NCBI GenBank assembly: GCA_025355005.1
Contig: JANXLV010000249.1
Location: forward strand, 1 to 57,365
Direction of reading: 5' to 3'
Length of the DNA: 57,365 bases
From: Myxococcales bacterium
Lineage (GTDB): Bacteria; Myxococcota_A; Polyangia; Polyangiales; Polyangiaceae
Part shown: one piece after another, positions 9,101-15,140 of the stretch
Layout: every line of letters starts with the position of its first letter
Numbering within the stretch: the stretch's first letter is position 1
Position numbers and translations under genes: made by a program
The notes under the pieces: generated by a model
What the model saw: the letters and a program-made list of their open reading frames with translations, nothing else
What the model was told of the DNA's origin: nothing
Database searches by the model: none

Positions 9101-10586
9101 CGCCGCAGACTCCGCGGACGCCGCGGCGCACCTCCTTCTTGCAGCGCTCGCGCGCGAAACGAAGGCAGAGCGCACGTTCCTGGTCGCGCACGACCCAGCG
9201 GCCTCACGCGATGCGACCGTGTGGGGAATGGACGCGGACGGGCTGTCTCTCGATCGGCCTGCGCAGCGCGTTCCCGCGGACCTCGTGCTCGCGGCGCGCG
9301 AGAGCGAGGAGCCCATCTACGATGGTGACGTGGACAACGGCGTCGGGCGCGGTGCACGTGTGGCGCTTGCGCGCGGGTCCACGGTGATCGTCATGGAGCA
9401 TCGCTTCGTGCCAGGCCGCTTCGACGCCATGGAGCCCGCGACGCTCTCGCGCTGGCTCGGGCTCGCCGGTGTGGTCGTTCTCATGGCTTCGCGTCCGTCG
9501 GCGAACATCGTCTCCCCCTCGCCCGCCTCGCCCGCCTCGCCCGCCTCCCCAGTGACCGGTGCCGCGCCTCAGCCGCGACGATGGAGCGAGCCCACGTTCG
9601 ACGACAGCACAGTGAACCCGAAGCGCGCCGTTCGGCGGGAATTCCCGGAAATCCGTGGACAGAGCGCAGCGCTCGACCGTGCGCTCGCGCGGCTGGACAC
9701 CGCGATCGACAGCGAGCTCCCCGCGCTGGTCACGGGCGAGACGGGCGTGGGCAAGGAGCTCTTCTCGCGCGCCATCCACGATCTGGGACCACGTGCGCGC
9801 GGGCCGTTCGTCGCGGTGAACTGCGCTGCGATCCCGGACAACCTGTTCGAAGCGGAGCTCTTTGGTCACGCGCGCGGCGCGTTCACGGGCGCCGATCGCG
9901 CGCGCGCGGGCCTCCTCGCGAAGGCCGAGGGCGGCACACTGCTCCTGGACGAGGTGGGCGAGCTCGCACCCGCACGTCAGGCCTCGTTGCTCCGTGTCCT
10001 CGAGAGCCGCCGCTACCGTCCAGTGGGCAGCGACGAGGAGCGCGCGTTCGACGTCCGCATCGTCGCAGCCACCAACCGCGATCTCGCCGACGCGGTGGAT
10101 CACGGCACGTTCCGCAGCGACCTCTTGTATCGGCTTCGCGTGCTCGACATCCGCGTGCCGCCGCTGCGCGAACGCGACGGTGACGTACCGCTCCTCGCGC
10201 GACACTTCCTCTCGCTCGCGAAGAGCCAGACCGAGCTGACGCCGCGCGCGCTCTCGGCGCTGTCCGCGTACGGGTGGCCCGGCAACGTGCGCGAGCTGTC
10301 GCACCAGATGCAGCGGATCGCGGCGCTGGGGCTCCCGCTCTGCGATGCGATGCATCTGTCGCGTGAGATCCGTGCAGCCACCCCTGCTGGCGCAAAAGCG
10401 TCGCCCGCGCAACGAGCCGAAAACGAGGCGCAGAGCGAGCAGGCGGAGGTGCTTCGCGCGATGGAGCTCGAAGGCGGCAACATCACGCGTGCAGCGGCGC
10501 GTCTGGGCCTCACGCGACACGGTCTGAAGAAGAAAATGCTTCGATTGGGGTTGCGTGCCAAGCTTGGCGTGCAAGGTTCAGGGTGA
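6162..10586 (+). CDS. Ser/Thr kinase - P-loop ATPase - TPR - sigma-54 activator fusion
   Basis: A 1474-residue signalling protein. Residues 5-265 are a Hanks-type kinase: Gly loop GEGAQGLV, VAK lysine at 37, HGDIKPAH near 130, DLG near 155 and APE near 180. Residues about 275-560 are a P-loop ATPase like those following kinases in MalT/STAND-type proteins (FGREEE, Walker A GPAGSGKS near 300, Walker B LLLVDG near 363). About 640-930 is helical and TPR-like. About 970-1110 looks GAF-like. About 1165-1385 is the sigma-54 activator AAA+ domain (GETGVGKE near 1192, GAFTGA near 1239, LLLDEVGEL). About 1425-1465 is a Fis-type HTH. It should activate RpoN promoters in response to a signal read by the N-terminal modules. 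The catalytic Asn of HRDxKxxN is His, so phosphotransfer may be weak. Overlaps of 4 bp upstream and a short gap downstream place it in an operon of lipoproteins. Confidence 0.93.
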   Translation: MIEHPRYEPFEVLGEGAQGLVVRVTDREAPGRALVAKVWKPGSFEPGLLEAEFALLARRRVSGLVRAHDLGRDTKTGAPFLVEDFVAGEDLAEHLAGAARSPEQGTRRLASVLRDTACTLASLHAAGFVHGDIKPAHVRIPIGTNGEPAGAVLLDLGAALQTRDPKASAVALTRAYAAPEVIAGSTPSIASDLYSLGASAWSAATGAPPAALARERSGLHERAPWVPPSLAAIIERLVALHPSDRVKSAEELLSLLSSLHALLVPRSPTDMAYATIFGREEELLEVLRTDAVPSVRWVTGPAGSGKSHLLREAMTRALLLGRTARLIELPTHDQSTVLRLIRYLRGEDEAWPFASVGDGHAPMLLLVDGIEDAPRDLSSALDAYACRMLHARGIAIVVSTRSQRDGALSLGPLDDAAFRALGASLGVTSKADLADLARASEHWPGWAVAARAGMPMKRDAVLARVRSLSDAARELLCIVSLWGGAMPRDACVASCVASSGDASVALGELMAASLLCRRGESDVALTSPALADALAAALSTQERCDHAAELLLSRPPYAVLPMLRVATTTPAPRRHTELLSAAAALAREQGLAAEETDAHLALLLLEEQRTAAHLTRAERLTRDSGRKAAHQRVSDWLWDLAATDASVLSLALRRRAEKLGREGDYTTALRDVEEARARAADRSDTASTGYALATRGAIHLYAGNGALAEEALEEARSVLGTVAEPDAEEMARLDHNLGAALLYRNQPAKAADALMRSLAAKRSLSDLAGVRSCLMNLGIARSKARAWDAAEEALVEATQLATLLGQAGGLAWCWVERAELSLRRGRTEEAARFAAEALARKSALPGGVIADLSLLRAEIALAQGRTALAELALREVSSDTRAEDAGVDARAWLCTSRIGLRTLPVRPRPLARAAARAMRRAQEAHDDELFERARDVLSGIRAHPTNAKSPTNPTTTTTILTKTRAAPMDDTLWVLLPRLTAADSADAAAHLLLAALARETKAERTFLVAHDPAASRDATVWGMDADGLSLDRPAQRVPADLVLAARESEEPIYDGDVDNGVGRGARVALARGSTVIVMEHRFVPGRFDAMEPATLSRWLGLAGVVVLMASRPSANIVSPSPASPASPASPVTGAAPQPRRWSEPTFDDSTVNPKRAVRREFPEIRGQSAALDRALARLDTAIDSELPALVTGETGVGKELFSRAIHDLGPRARGPFVAVNCAAIPDNLFEAELFGHARGAFTGADRARAGLLAKAEGGTLLLDEVGELAPARQASLLRVLESRRYRPVGSDEERAFDVRIVAATNRDLADAVDHGTFRSDLLYRLRVLDIRVPPLRERDGDVPLLARHFLSLAKSQTELTPRALSALSAYGWPGNVRELSHQMQRIAALGLPLCDAMHLSREIRAATPAGAKASPAQRAENEAQSEQAEVLRAMELEGGNITRAAARLGLTRHGLKKKMLRLGLRAKLGVQGSG
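9522..9548 (+). repeat. 9-bp tandem repeat coding an SPA linker
   Basis: Three copies of CCCGCCTCG (the last ends in C) encode Ser-Pro-Ala triplets between the GAF-like region and the sigma-54 AAA+ domain of the kinase fusion. It marks a flexible interdomain linker that may vary in length between strains. Confidence 0.8.
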
Positions 10587-10591
10587 TCATC

Positions 10592-11761
10592 ATGCGTCTT
10601 TCGTCGACAATCTTCCCTGCTCTGCTGCTTGTCGCAGGCGCGCCGCTGGCGTGCGGTGGACACACCAGCAACGGCGATGGCGCTGGAAGCGGTGACGACG
10701 CAGGCACGGGTGCGGATGGTGCAGCGGGCGCTTTTGCATTCGTGGGTACGAGCCCCGGTCCGGAGCCCACGTGCGCGAGCATCGGCGCGCCCGCCAACGT
10801 CTCGCAGGACGATCTCTATGGATACCCACCGTACGCTGCGTACGGATGCCGGCTCGCCTACGTGCGCGCGGACACCGGCGCGCTCGTGCTGCGCGATCTC
10901 GCGACTGGCGTCGAGAAAGAGATCGCCCCGTCATCGGAGCACCCCGAGCGGCCCACCGTCTCGTTCGACCTGGTGGCGTGGCAAGCGAACGGCGCGTCTG
11001 GCTCTCCCGAAGTACATGTACTCTACAATGATAAGGTCACGGCGCTCTCACCCGCGCTCGGCGCCATGAAGGGGCATGGGTTCGACCACGCAGGCGAGCC
11101 GCGCGCGTCGAACGGTGTCGTCGTCTTCACCGCGTGGAGCGCCGCAGCGGACACCAGTGACACCGACGTGCTGCTCTACCGCGCGACCGACGACGGGCTC
11201 GTCGTGGTGGCAGGTGGCCCCGCGCAGCAGCGCTTCGCGGACATCAGCGACGGCAAGATCGCCGTCACCGACTTCATCGAAGATCCGGACGGCACGTTCA
11301 ACGAGAACGACGCGGACCTGGCCGACATCGGCATCCTCGATCGCGCCTCGGGCGTCTACACGCTCCGAAAGAGCCCGGGCAAGGATGCATTTCCGGTCCT
11401 CGTGTCGGACGACGCGCTCGGGTTCCTGCACTGGGGCGATCACCGGCCCGAGCCGAAATTCCAGGCGTTCGCGGTGATGGGCGCGGTGCTCGGGCTCCCG
11501 CCTTCGTCCGACAAGCTCCTGTCCGACGTGATGACGAACATCTTCATCCGGCCGAGCGGCCGATATGGCGAGCTGTTCTGGGTCACGCAGAGCATGACGG
11601 ACGGTACGTACGCGCTGAACCACGCGAAGACCGACGGCTCACAGGCCGCAGCGGTCTCCAACCTGGGCGGTGCGCTCGGCGCGCCAGCCGCCGCGAAGGC
11701 ATTCACGCTCGTGGCTGTTCAGACCGGATCTTTGCAGTCGCTGCATGCAGTGGCGAGGTGA
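10592..11761 (+). CDS. Hypothetical lipoprotein, beta-propeller-like
   Basis: A 389-residue lipoprotein starting at ATG 10592, six bases after the stop of the kinase fusion (GTG 10583 overlaps that stop and is an alternative). The signal peptide ends in lipobox GAPLAC near residues 16-21. A Gly/Asp-rich linker follows, and then repeated strands with motifs such as YADIR-like LAYVRADTGALVLRDL, DLVAWQANG, DGKIAVTDF and DDALGFLHWG. This rhythm resembles TolB/WD40-like propellers in which strands read out values, but I cannot assign a family with certainty. As the third gene of the lipoprotein-kinase-lipoprotein run it may share regulation with them. Confidence 0.8.
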   Translation: MRLSSTIFPALLLVAGAPLACGGHTSNGDGAGSGDDAGTGADGAAGAFAFVGTSPGPEPTCASIGAPANVSQDDLYGYPPYAAYGCRLAYVRADTGALVLRDLATGVEKEIAPSSEHPERPTVSFDLVAWQANGASGSPEVHVLYNDKVTALSPALGAMKGHGFDHAGEPRASNGVVVFTAWSAAADTSDTDVLLYRATDDGLVVVAGGPAQQRFADISDGKIAVTDFIEDPDGTFNENDADLADIGILDRASGVYTLRKSPGKDAFPVLVSDDALGFLHWGDHRPEPKFQAFAVMGAVLGLPPSSDKLLSDVMTNIFIRPSGRYGELFWVTQSMTDGTYALNHAKTDGSQAAAVSNLGGALGAPAAAKAFTLVAVQTGSLQSLHAVAR

Positions 11762-11802
11762 CACGACACGACGCAACTCGCGCGAAACCGGCCGTGTCAC
11801 CT

Positions 11803-11830
11803 TTGACATGACGAATGCGCATGCTACGAG
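11803..11830 (+). promoter_or_regulatory. Candidate sigma-70 promoter
   Basis: A consensus -35 box TTGACA (11803-11808) is followed 16 bp later by TACGAG (11825-11830), a weak -10. Transcription would begin near 11837, just before ATG 11840 of a 29-codon ORF, so the message would be nearly leaderless. Confidence 0.35.
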
Positions 11831-11839
11831 CGAGTACCG

Positions 11840-11929
11840 ATGATGATCGCCACCGTTGCCGCCACTATCGCCAGGGTTGATCCGCGCGAAGGCGTGCCGT
11901 GGCTCTCGCGAGACGTCGCGCGTCAGTAG
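11840..11929 (+). CDS. Possible 29-residue small protein
   Basis: An ATG-initiated ORF (MMIATVAATIARVDP..., ending DVARQ) directly after a consensus -35 box. It fills most of the 160-bp gap after the propeller lipoprotein gene. No ribosome binding site is visible, and the composition has no recognisable signature. It overlaps the stop of the opposing small ORF by a few bases. The call depends on promoter context alone, so confidence is low. Confidence 0.2.
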   Translation: MMIATVAATIARVDPREGVPWLSRDVARQ

Positions 11930-11940
11930 CCGTCAGTAGC
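11921..11940. repeat. 10-bp tandem duplication at an ORF 3' end
   Basis: CGTCAGTAGC occurs twice head to tail. The first copy carries the stop of the minus-strand 66-residue ORF (TGA) and the stop of the plus-strand 29-residue ORF (TAG). Confidence 0.7.
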
Positions 11941-12123
11941 CGCCGTGGAGTCGATGTCGTCCTGTGAGTCCTGACGGGCGCGCGTCGGGAGCCACGTCAC
12001 GGGCGTGAGCTCGGGCCCACGCTCGTTGTGCGCCTCATCATCGCGATCGAGCGGGAAGGGATCGTGGCCGAAGAACAGCGTCGACATGGCCGCGCCGCGC
12101 GGCAGCTTGAAAACGTCACTCAT
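11923..12123 (-). CDS. Small hypothetical protein (66 residues)
   Basis: A 66-residue polar, acidic protein (MSDVFKLPRGAAMSTLFFG...) with no signal peptide or known motif. ATG 12123 lies three bases from a perfect 8-bp-arm palindrome (12126-12142), which supports it as a transcribed, regulated gene. The rbgA-like gene starts divergently about 60 bp away. The C-terminal half is rich in Asp, Thr and Arg and probably disordered. Function unknown. Confidence 0.5.
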   Translation of the reverse strand: MSDVFKLPRGAAMSTLFFGHDPFPLDRDDEAHNERGPELTPVTWLPTRARQDSQDDIDSTAATDGY

Positions 12124-12125
12124 GT

Positions 12126-12142
12126 ATGAGTTACTAACTCAT
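12126..12142. promoter_or_regulatory. 17-bp palindromic operator candidate
   Basis: ATGAGTTA-C-TAACTCAT is a perfect inverted repeat with 8-bp arms and a 1-bp centre, AT-rich within GC-rich surroundings. It sits between the divergent 66-residue ORF and the RbgA-type GTPase gene. Size and symmetry are those of a TetR- or MarR-type dimer site. No such regulator gene is adjacent. Confidence 0.55.
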
Positions 12143-12182
12143 CCCGGCGGAAATGCAAGCCGCCGTGCTACGGAAGCCCCCG

Positions 12183-13103
12183 ATGAGCATCCAGTGGTAC
12201 CCGGGCCACATGACCAAGGCGCGGAAGGAGCTCGAGGAGTGGATGCCGTCGCAGGACGTCATCATCGAGGTCCTCGACGCGCGGATGCCTCGCGCCAGCT
12301 CCAATCCGGTGGTGTCGGACCTTCGCGCGAAGAAGCCGTGCATCTACGTGCTGTCGCGGACCGACCTGGCTGATCCCGCGGTCACCGCGAGCTGGAAGCG
12401 ATACCTGGGCGCGCTGCCGAGCACCGTCGTCGTGCAGCAGACTATCGAGCGACGCTCCGAGGCGCGCACGAAGATCCCCGAGCTCGCGAAGAAGCTCGCG
12501 CCCACGCGCGTGGGACCCACGAAGCCGCTACGCGCGATGATCGTAGGCATCCCGAACGTGGGCAAGTCGACGCTCATCAACGCGCTCATGAACCGCACGG
12601 TCGCGAAGGTCGGTGACGAGCCCGCGGTGACGAAGGCGCGACAGCTCGTGCAGCTGCCGAGCGGCATTTCGCTGTGGGACAGCCCCGGTATCCTCTGGCC
12701 CAAGATCGAGGACCCGCAAGCGGCGCTGCGGCTCGCGCTGTGCGGAAGCATCCCCGATAGCGCGATCGACTACGAGACCGTCGCCATGTTCGGGGCGAAG
12801 TTCTTCCTCAAGTTCTATCCGGCGCTGCTCACCGCGCGGTACAAGCTCAACGTGTTGCCGGACAACGCCACCGCGCTGCTGTTCGAGATCGGAAAGCGTC
12901 GCGGCGGCCTGCGCGCGGGCGGCAAGGTCGACATGCACAAGGCCGCAGATGCGCTCATCCACGACTTCCGCGACGGCGCGCTGGGCCGCATCAGCCTGGA
13001 GACACCGACCCGCGAGAAGCGGGAGCCGGACTCAGAGCTTGATGGTCTCCAAGAACTTGTCGACGCCGAAGCGGACGACAGCATAGTAGACCACCGCGAA
13101 TAG
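12183..13103 (+). CDS. rbgA: RbgA/YlqF-type circularly permuted ribosome-assembly GTPase
   Basis: A 306-residue GTPase for late 50S subunit assembly. ATG 12183 gives the conserved N-terminus MSIQWYPGHMTKAR; the upstream ATG 12153 would add ten atypical residues. GTPase motifs are in permuted order: G4 SRTDL near 58 (usually NKxD, so Asn is replaced), G1 GIPNVGKSTLINAL near 122-135, and G3 DSPGI near 165. DARMPRASSNP near 32 is also typical. The C-terminal ANTAR-like helices are present, followed by a polar tail of about 25 residues that overlaps the opposing membrane-protein gene by 72 bp. Expected to be cytoplasmic and conserved. Confidence 0.92.
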   Translation: MSIQWYPGHMTKARKELEEWMPSQDVIIEVLDARMPRASSNPVVSDLRAKKPCIYVLSRTDLADPAVTASWKRYLGALPSTVVVQQTIERRSEARTKIPELAKKLAPTRVGPTKPLRAMIVGIPNVGKSTLINALMNRTVAKVGDEPAVTKARQLVQLPSGISLWDSPGILWPKIEDPQAALRLALCGSIPDSAIDYETVAMFGAKFFLKFYPALLTARYKLNVLPDNATALLFEIGKRRGGLRAGGKVDMHKAADALIHDFRDGALGRISLETPTREKREPDSELDGLQELVDAEADDSIVDHRE

Positions 13104-13484
13104 CGCGTTGCTCACGGCGAGGGGAAAAATAAGCCTCCGCATGTTGATACCTAGCGCACGCAGCGCCACCAGGATCGGCTCTTGGCCCACCGCTGCGACG
13201 CCGAGGATCATCCCGCCCCACACGCCCCACTTCGCGGCCATCTCCATCGCCCTCGGTTTTCGCATGCGCTCCATGAAGCGCTCGACGAAGCCGATCCGCC
13301 GCGTCTGTCCGCCGAGCCACGCCACGGCGAGCCCCTCCACGAAGCCCGACACGGCAACGACGGGCACCATCACGCGCGGGTCGAGCCCGAACCCGATGCC
13401 GGCCGCGCACGCCAACGACTGACCCGCGACGAGCGCGGGCGTCATCGAGAGACCGATCACCGTTGCCCATCGCCCGACAGCCAT
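13032..13484 (-). CDS. Small integral membrane protein, four predicted TM segments
   Basis: A 150-residue membrane protein with four hydrophobic segments (about residues 6-30, 38-58, 85-110 and 118-140) split by a basic cytoplasmic loop (FMERMRKPRAMEMAAKWG). The loop-GWGG...GQEP arrangement recalls small multidrug-export (COG2426) or DedA-like proteins, but this is only a resemblance. It is convergent with the RbgA gene and overlaps its last 72 bp, so both coding sequences share that segment on opposite strands. The ATG at 13484 is clear. Confidence 0.75.
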   Translation of the reverse strand: MAVGRWATVIGLSMTPALVAGQSLACAAGIGFGLDPRVMVPVVAVSGFVEGLAVAWLGGQTRRIGFVERFMERMRKPRAMEMAAKWGVWGGMILGVAAVGQEPILVALRALGINMRRLIFPLAVSNALFAVVYYAVVRFGVDKFLETIKL

Positions 13485-13492
13485 GGCTCAGT

Positions 13493-14008
13493 CTAGCGTC
13501 CCTTCGGCGGTAACGAGGGGCTTCGCTTCGTGGGGTCACCGAGCTTCACGTTGAGCCTTGCCGCCTCGATCAGAAACGCGGTGATCACCTCGGCGTCGAG
13601 CTCCGTGGGCGAGGTGATCTTGACGTGCCGCATCCTGCTGCCGCCTTCGAGCACGCCTGCGTGATCCGTGAGCTCCGCGCCGCGCCAGAAGCCGAACGAG
13701 ACGTGCGCCTTCGCCGGCTTCACCCACGCGATGGGCCCGCAGAGATCGAACACGGGCTGACCCCACTTGATGGAGACGGTCGCGTCGGGGACGACGCGCG
13801 TGACGAGCGCGAGGAGCGCCTTCACGACCTCGCCATGCCAACCCTTCGCCTTCGCAGTGACCCACGCCGTGACGGGCATTCCCTTCAGCGGCGACACCTT
13901 CGCGGTCATGCCGCCGCTCTTCTTGGCGGCTGCCTTCTTTGGCTTCCTGGTGGCTGCCTTCTTTGGCTTCTTGGTGGACTTCTTGGCGAGCTTCTTCTTG
14001 GGGGCCAT
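13493..14008 (-). CDS. DUF1801 (YdhG-like) protein with histone H1-like N-tail
   Basis: A 171-residue protein from ATG 14008. Residues 1-32 form a Lys/Ala/Pro repeat tail (KKLAKKSTKKPKKAATRKP) like histone H1 or AlgP-type tails. The rest matches the DUF1801/YdhG fold, with the signature SIKWGQPVFDLCGPIAWVKP and the HVSFGFWRGAEL strand. DUF1801 proteins are small cytoplasmic proteins with an iron-chaperone/frataxin-like fold and no proven reaction. The basic tail could bind DNA or another polyanion. The gene lies 8 bp upstream of the membrane-protein gene on the same strand and may be co-transcribed with it. Confidence 0.85.
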   Translation of the reverse strand: MAPKKKLAKKSTKKPKKAATRKPKKAAAKKSGGMTAKVSPLKGMPVTAWVTAKAKGWHGEVVKALLALVTRVVPDATVSIKWGQPVFDLCGPIAWVKPAKAHVSFGFWRGAELTDHAGVLEGGSRMRHVKITSPTELDAEVITAFLIEAARLNVKLGDPTKRSPSLPPKGR

Positions 14009-14185
14009 CGGGCGCGAGTATACCCAGCGCACATTGGCTGACCAGACGGTACGACTCGCACGTGCGCGGCCACAGCTGGTGTGGAGCCGATGCCGTGGAT
14101 GGGTCACGTTGTGCCGTGCACAACACGGAAAATCCCGCCATTTTCGAGCAAGACGGCGGGCCCGGCGCTTGCTCGATGAGGTCTC
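14009..14185. promoter_or_regulatory. Divergent intergenic region with two inverted repeats
   Basis: This 177-bp gap separates the divergent DUF1801 and MYXO-CTERM-like genes. It contains GTTGTG-ccgtg-CACAAC (14108-14124) and a GC-rich stem CCCGCC (14134-14139) / GGCGGG (14155-14160) with a 15-nt loop, about 26 nt before ATG 14186. The first may be an operator; the second could form a 5'-leader hairpin. No clear -10/-35 pair was found. Confidence 0.35.
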
Positions 14186-15139
14186 ATGGAACGAACGACG
14201 CTCGGACGGCTCGGTGTGGGTGCGCTGATCTTCGCGGCGCTCTTGGGCGTGACCCGGCGCGCGGAGGCCATCGCAGCTCCGAACCTCTGCATCCCGGCGC
14301 GCATGGCTCCGGTGGCGACGAGCATCCCGCACAACTTTCCGGGCTTCGGCTACGACGTGCCGAGCGCGGCGACGACGAACGTCCACCTTGTCGACACGAC
14401 CAAGGGCGCGAGTGAGCTGCCGGTGACGCTCGGCCCCGTGACCGCGCCGTGGAACAAGGTGAGCCCGCAGGCAGGCTTCACCGTGGGTGACTCGTACACA
14501 CTCACGTTCGACTCGCTCTGCTACGGCGGCATGACGTTGCCGGAGCAGAAGCCGATCACGTTCACCATCGTCGCGGACGCGCCCATCCCCACGACGATTG
14601 GCGACGTGATGGGCACGCCCACCGTCGTCGTGAAGGACCACGGTACAAGCGAGGTCGATCTGGATGCAATCTACACGCTTTCTGCCGAGATGAAGCCGTG
14701 GGCTGCCGTGTACGAGCTCGCGCTCGAGATGGACGGTCGCACGATGGAGACGCATGCGAACGTGGCATCGGCCGGTGACACCGTGCACCTCACGTCGCGT
14801 GGGTGGTGCGACGAGGTGAGCTCGAAGGCGACGACGCACACGGTGAGGCTCACTGCGACGCTGCCGTTCTCACCTGGTCTGCAGACCATGACCACCGCGC
14901 TCGACTTCACCTGCCCCGCCCCGCACATCGTGACGCCCACGGCGGGCGTGCTCACGCCGCCCACGCCAACGGAAACGACGACGACTCCCACGTCCGGCGC
15001 GGGCACGCACAGCGGCGGCTGCGCCATCAGCGCGTCCAGCGCGTCCAGCGCGGCGAGCGATGGAATCCTGGGTGGGGTTGGCCTCTTGCTGGGTGTCACG
15101 GTGATCTTGCGGAAGCGAACCACGAAGGGAGCACGCTGA
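14186..15139 (+). CDS. Secreted protein with MYXO-CTERM-like sorting tail
   Basis: A 317-residue protein with a Sec signal peptide (cleavage near AEA-IAAP, residue 28). Two beta-rich domains follow with paired Cys (CIP...SLCYGG, RGWCDE...DFTCPAP). A Thr/Pro-rich stalk (about 255-280) precedes the C-terminal tail: GGC, a small-residue stretch, a hydrophobic helix GILGGVGLLLGVTVILRK and a basic end. Cys-spacer-TM-Arg is the layout of MYXO-CTERM anchors, which are exported with a Cys-dependent sorting step in myxobacteria. It is one base from the next gene (ferritin-like lipoprotein), so the two form an operon. Function of the exposed domains is unknown. Confidence 0.82.
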   Translation: MERTTLGRLGVGALIFAALLGVTRRAEAIAAPNLCIPARMAPVATSIPHNFPGFGYDVPSAATTNVHLVDTTKGASELPVTLGPVTAPWNKVSPQAGFTVGDSYTLTFDSLCYGGMTLPEQKPITFTIVADAPIPTTIGDVMGTPTVVVKDHGTSEVDLDAIYTLSAEMKPWAAVYELALEMDGRTMETHANVASAGDTVHLTSRGWCDEVSSKATTHTVRLTATLPFSPGLQTMTTALDFTCPAPHIVTPTAGVLTPPTPTETTTTPTSGAGTHSGGCAISASSASSAASDGILGGVGLLLGVTVILRKRTTKGAR

Positions 15140-15140
15140 G

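Noticed and set aside
9204..10574. Minus-strand ORF of 456 codons
   Set aside because: Antisense to the sigma-54 activator domain, whose motifs are all intact on the plus strand.
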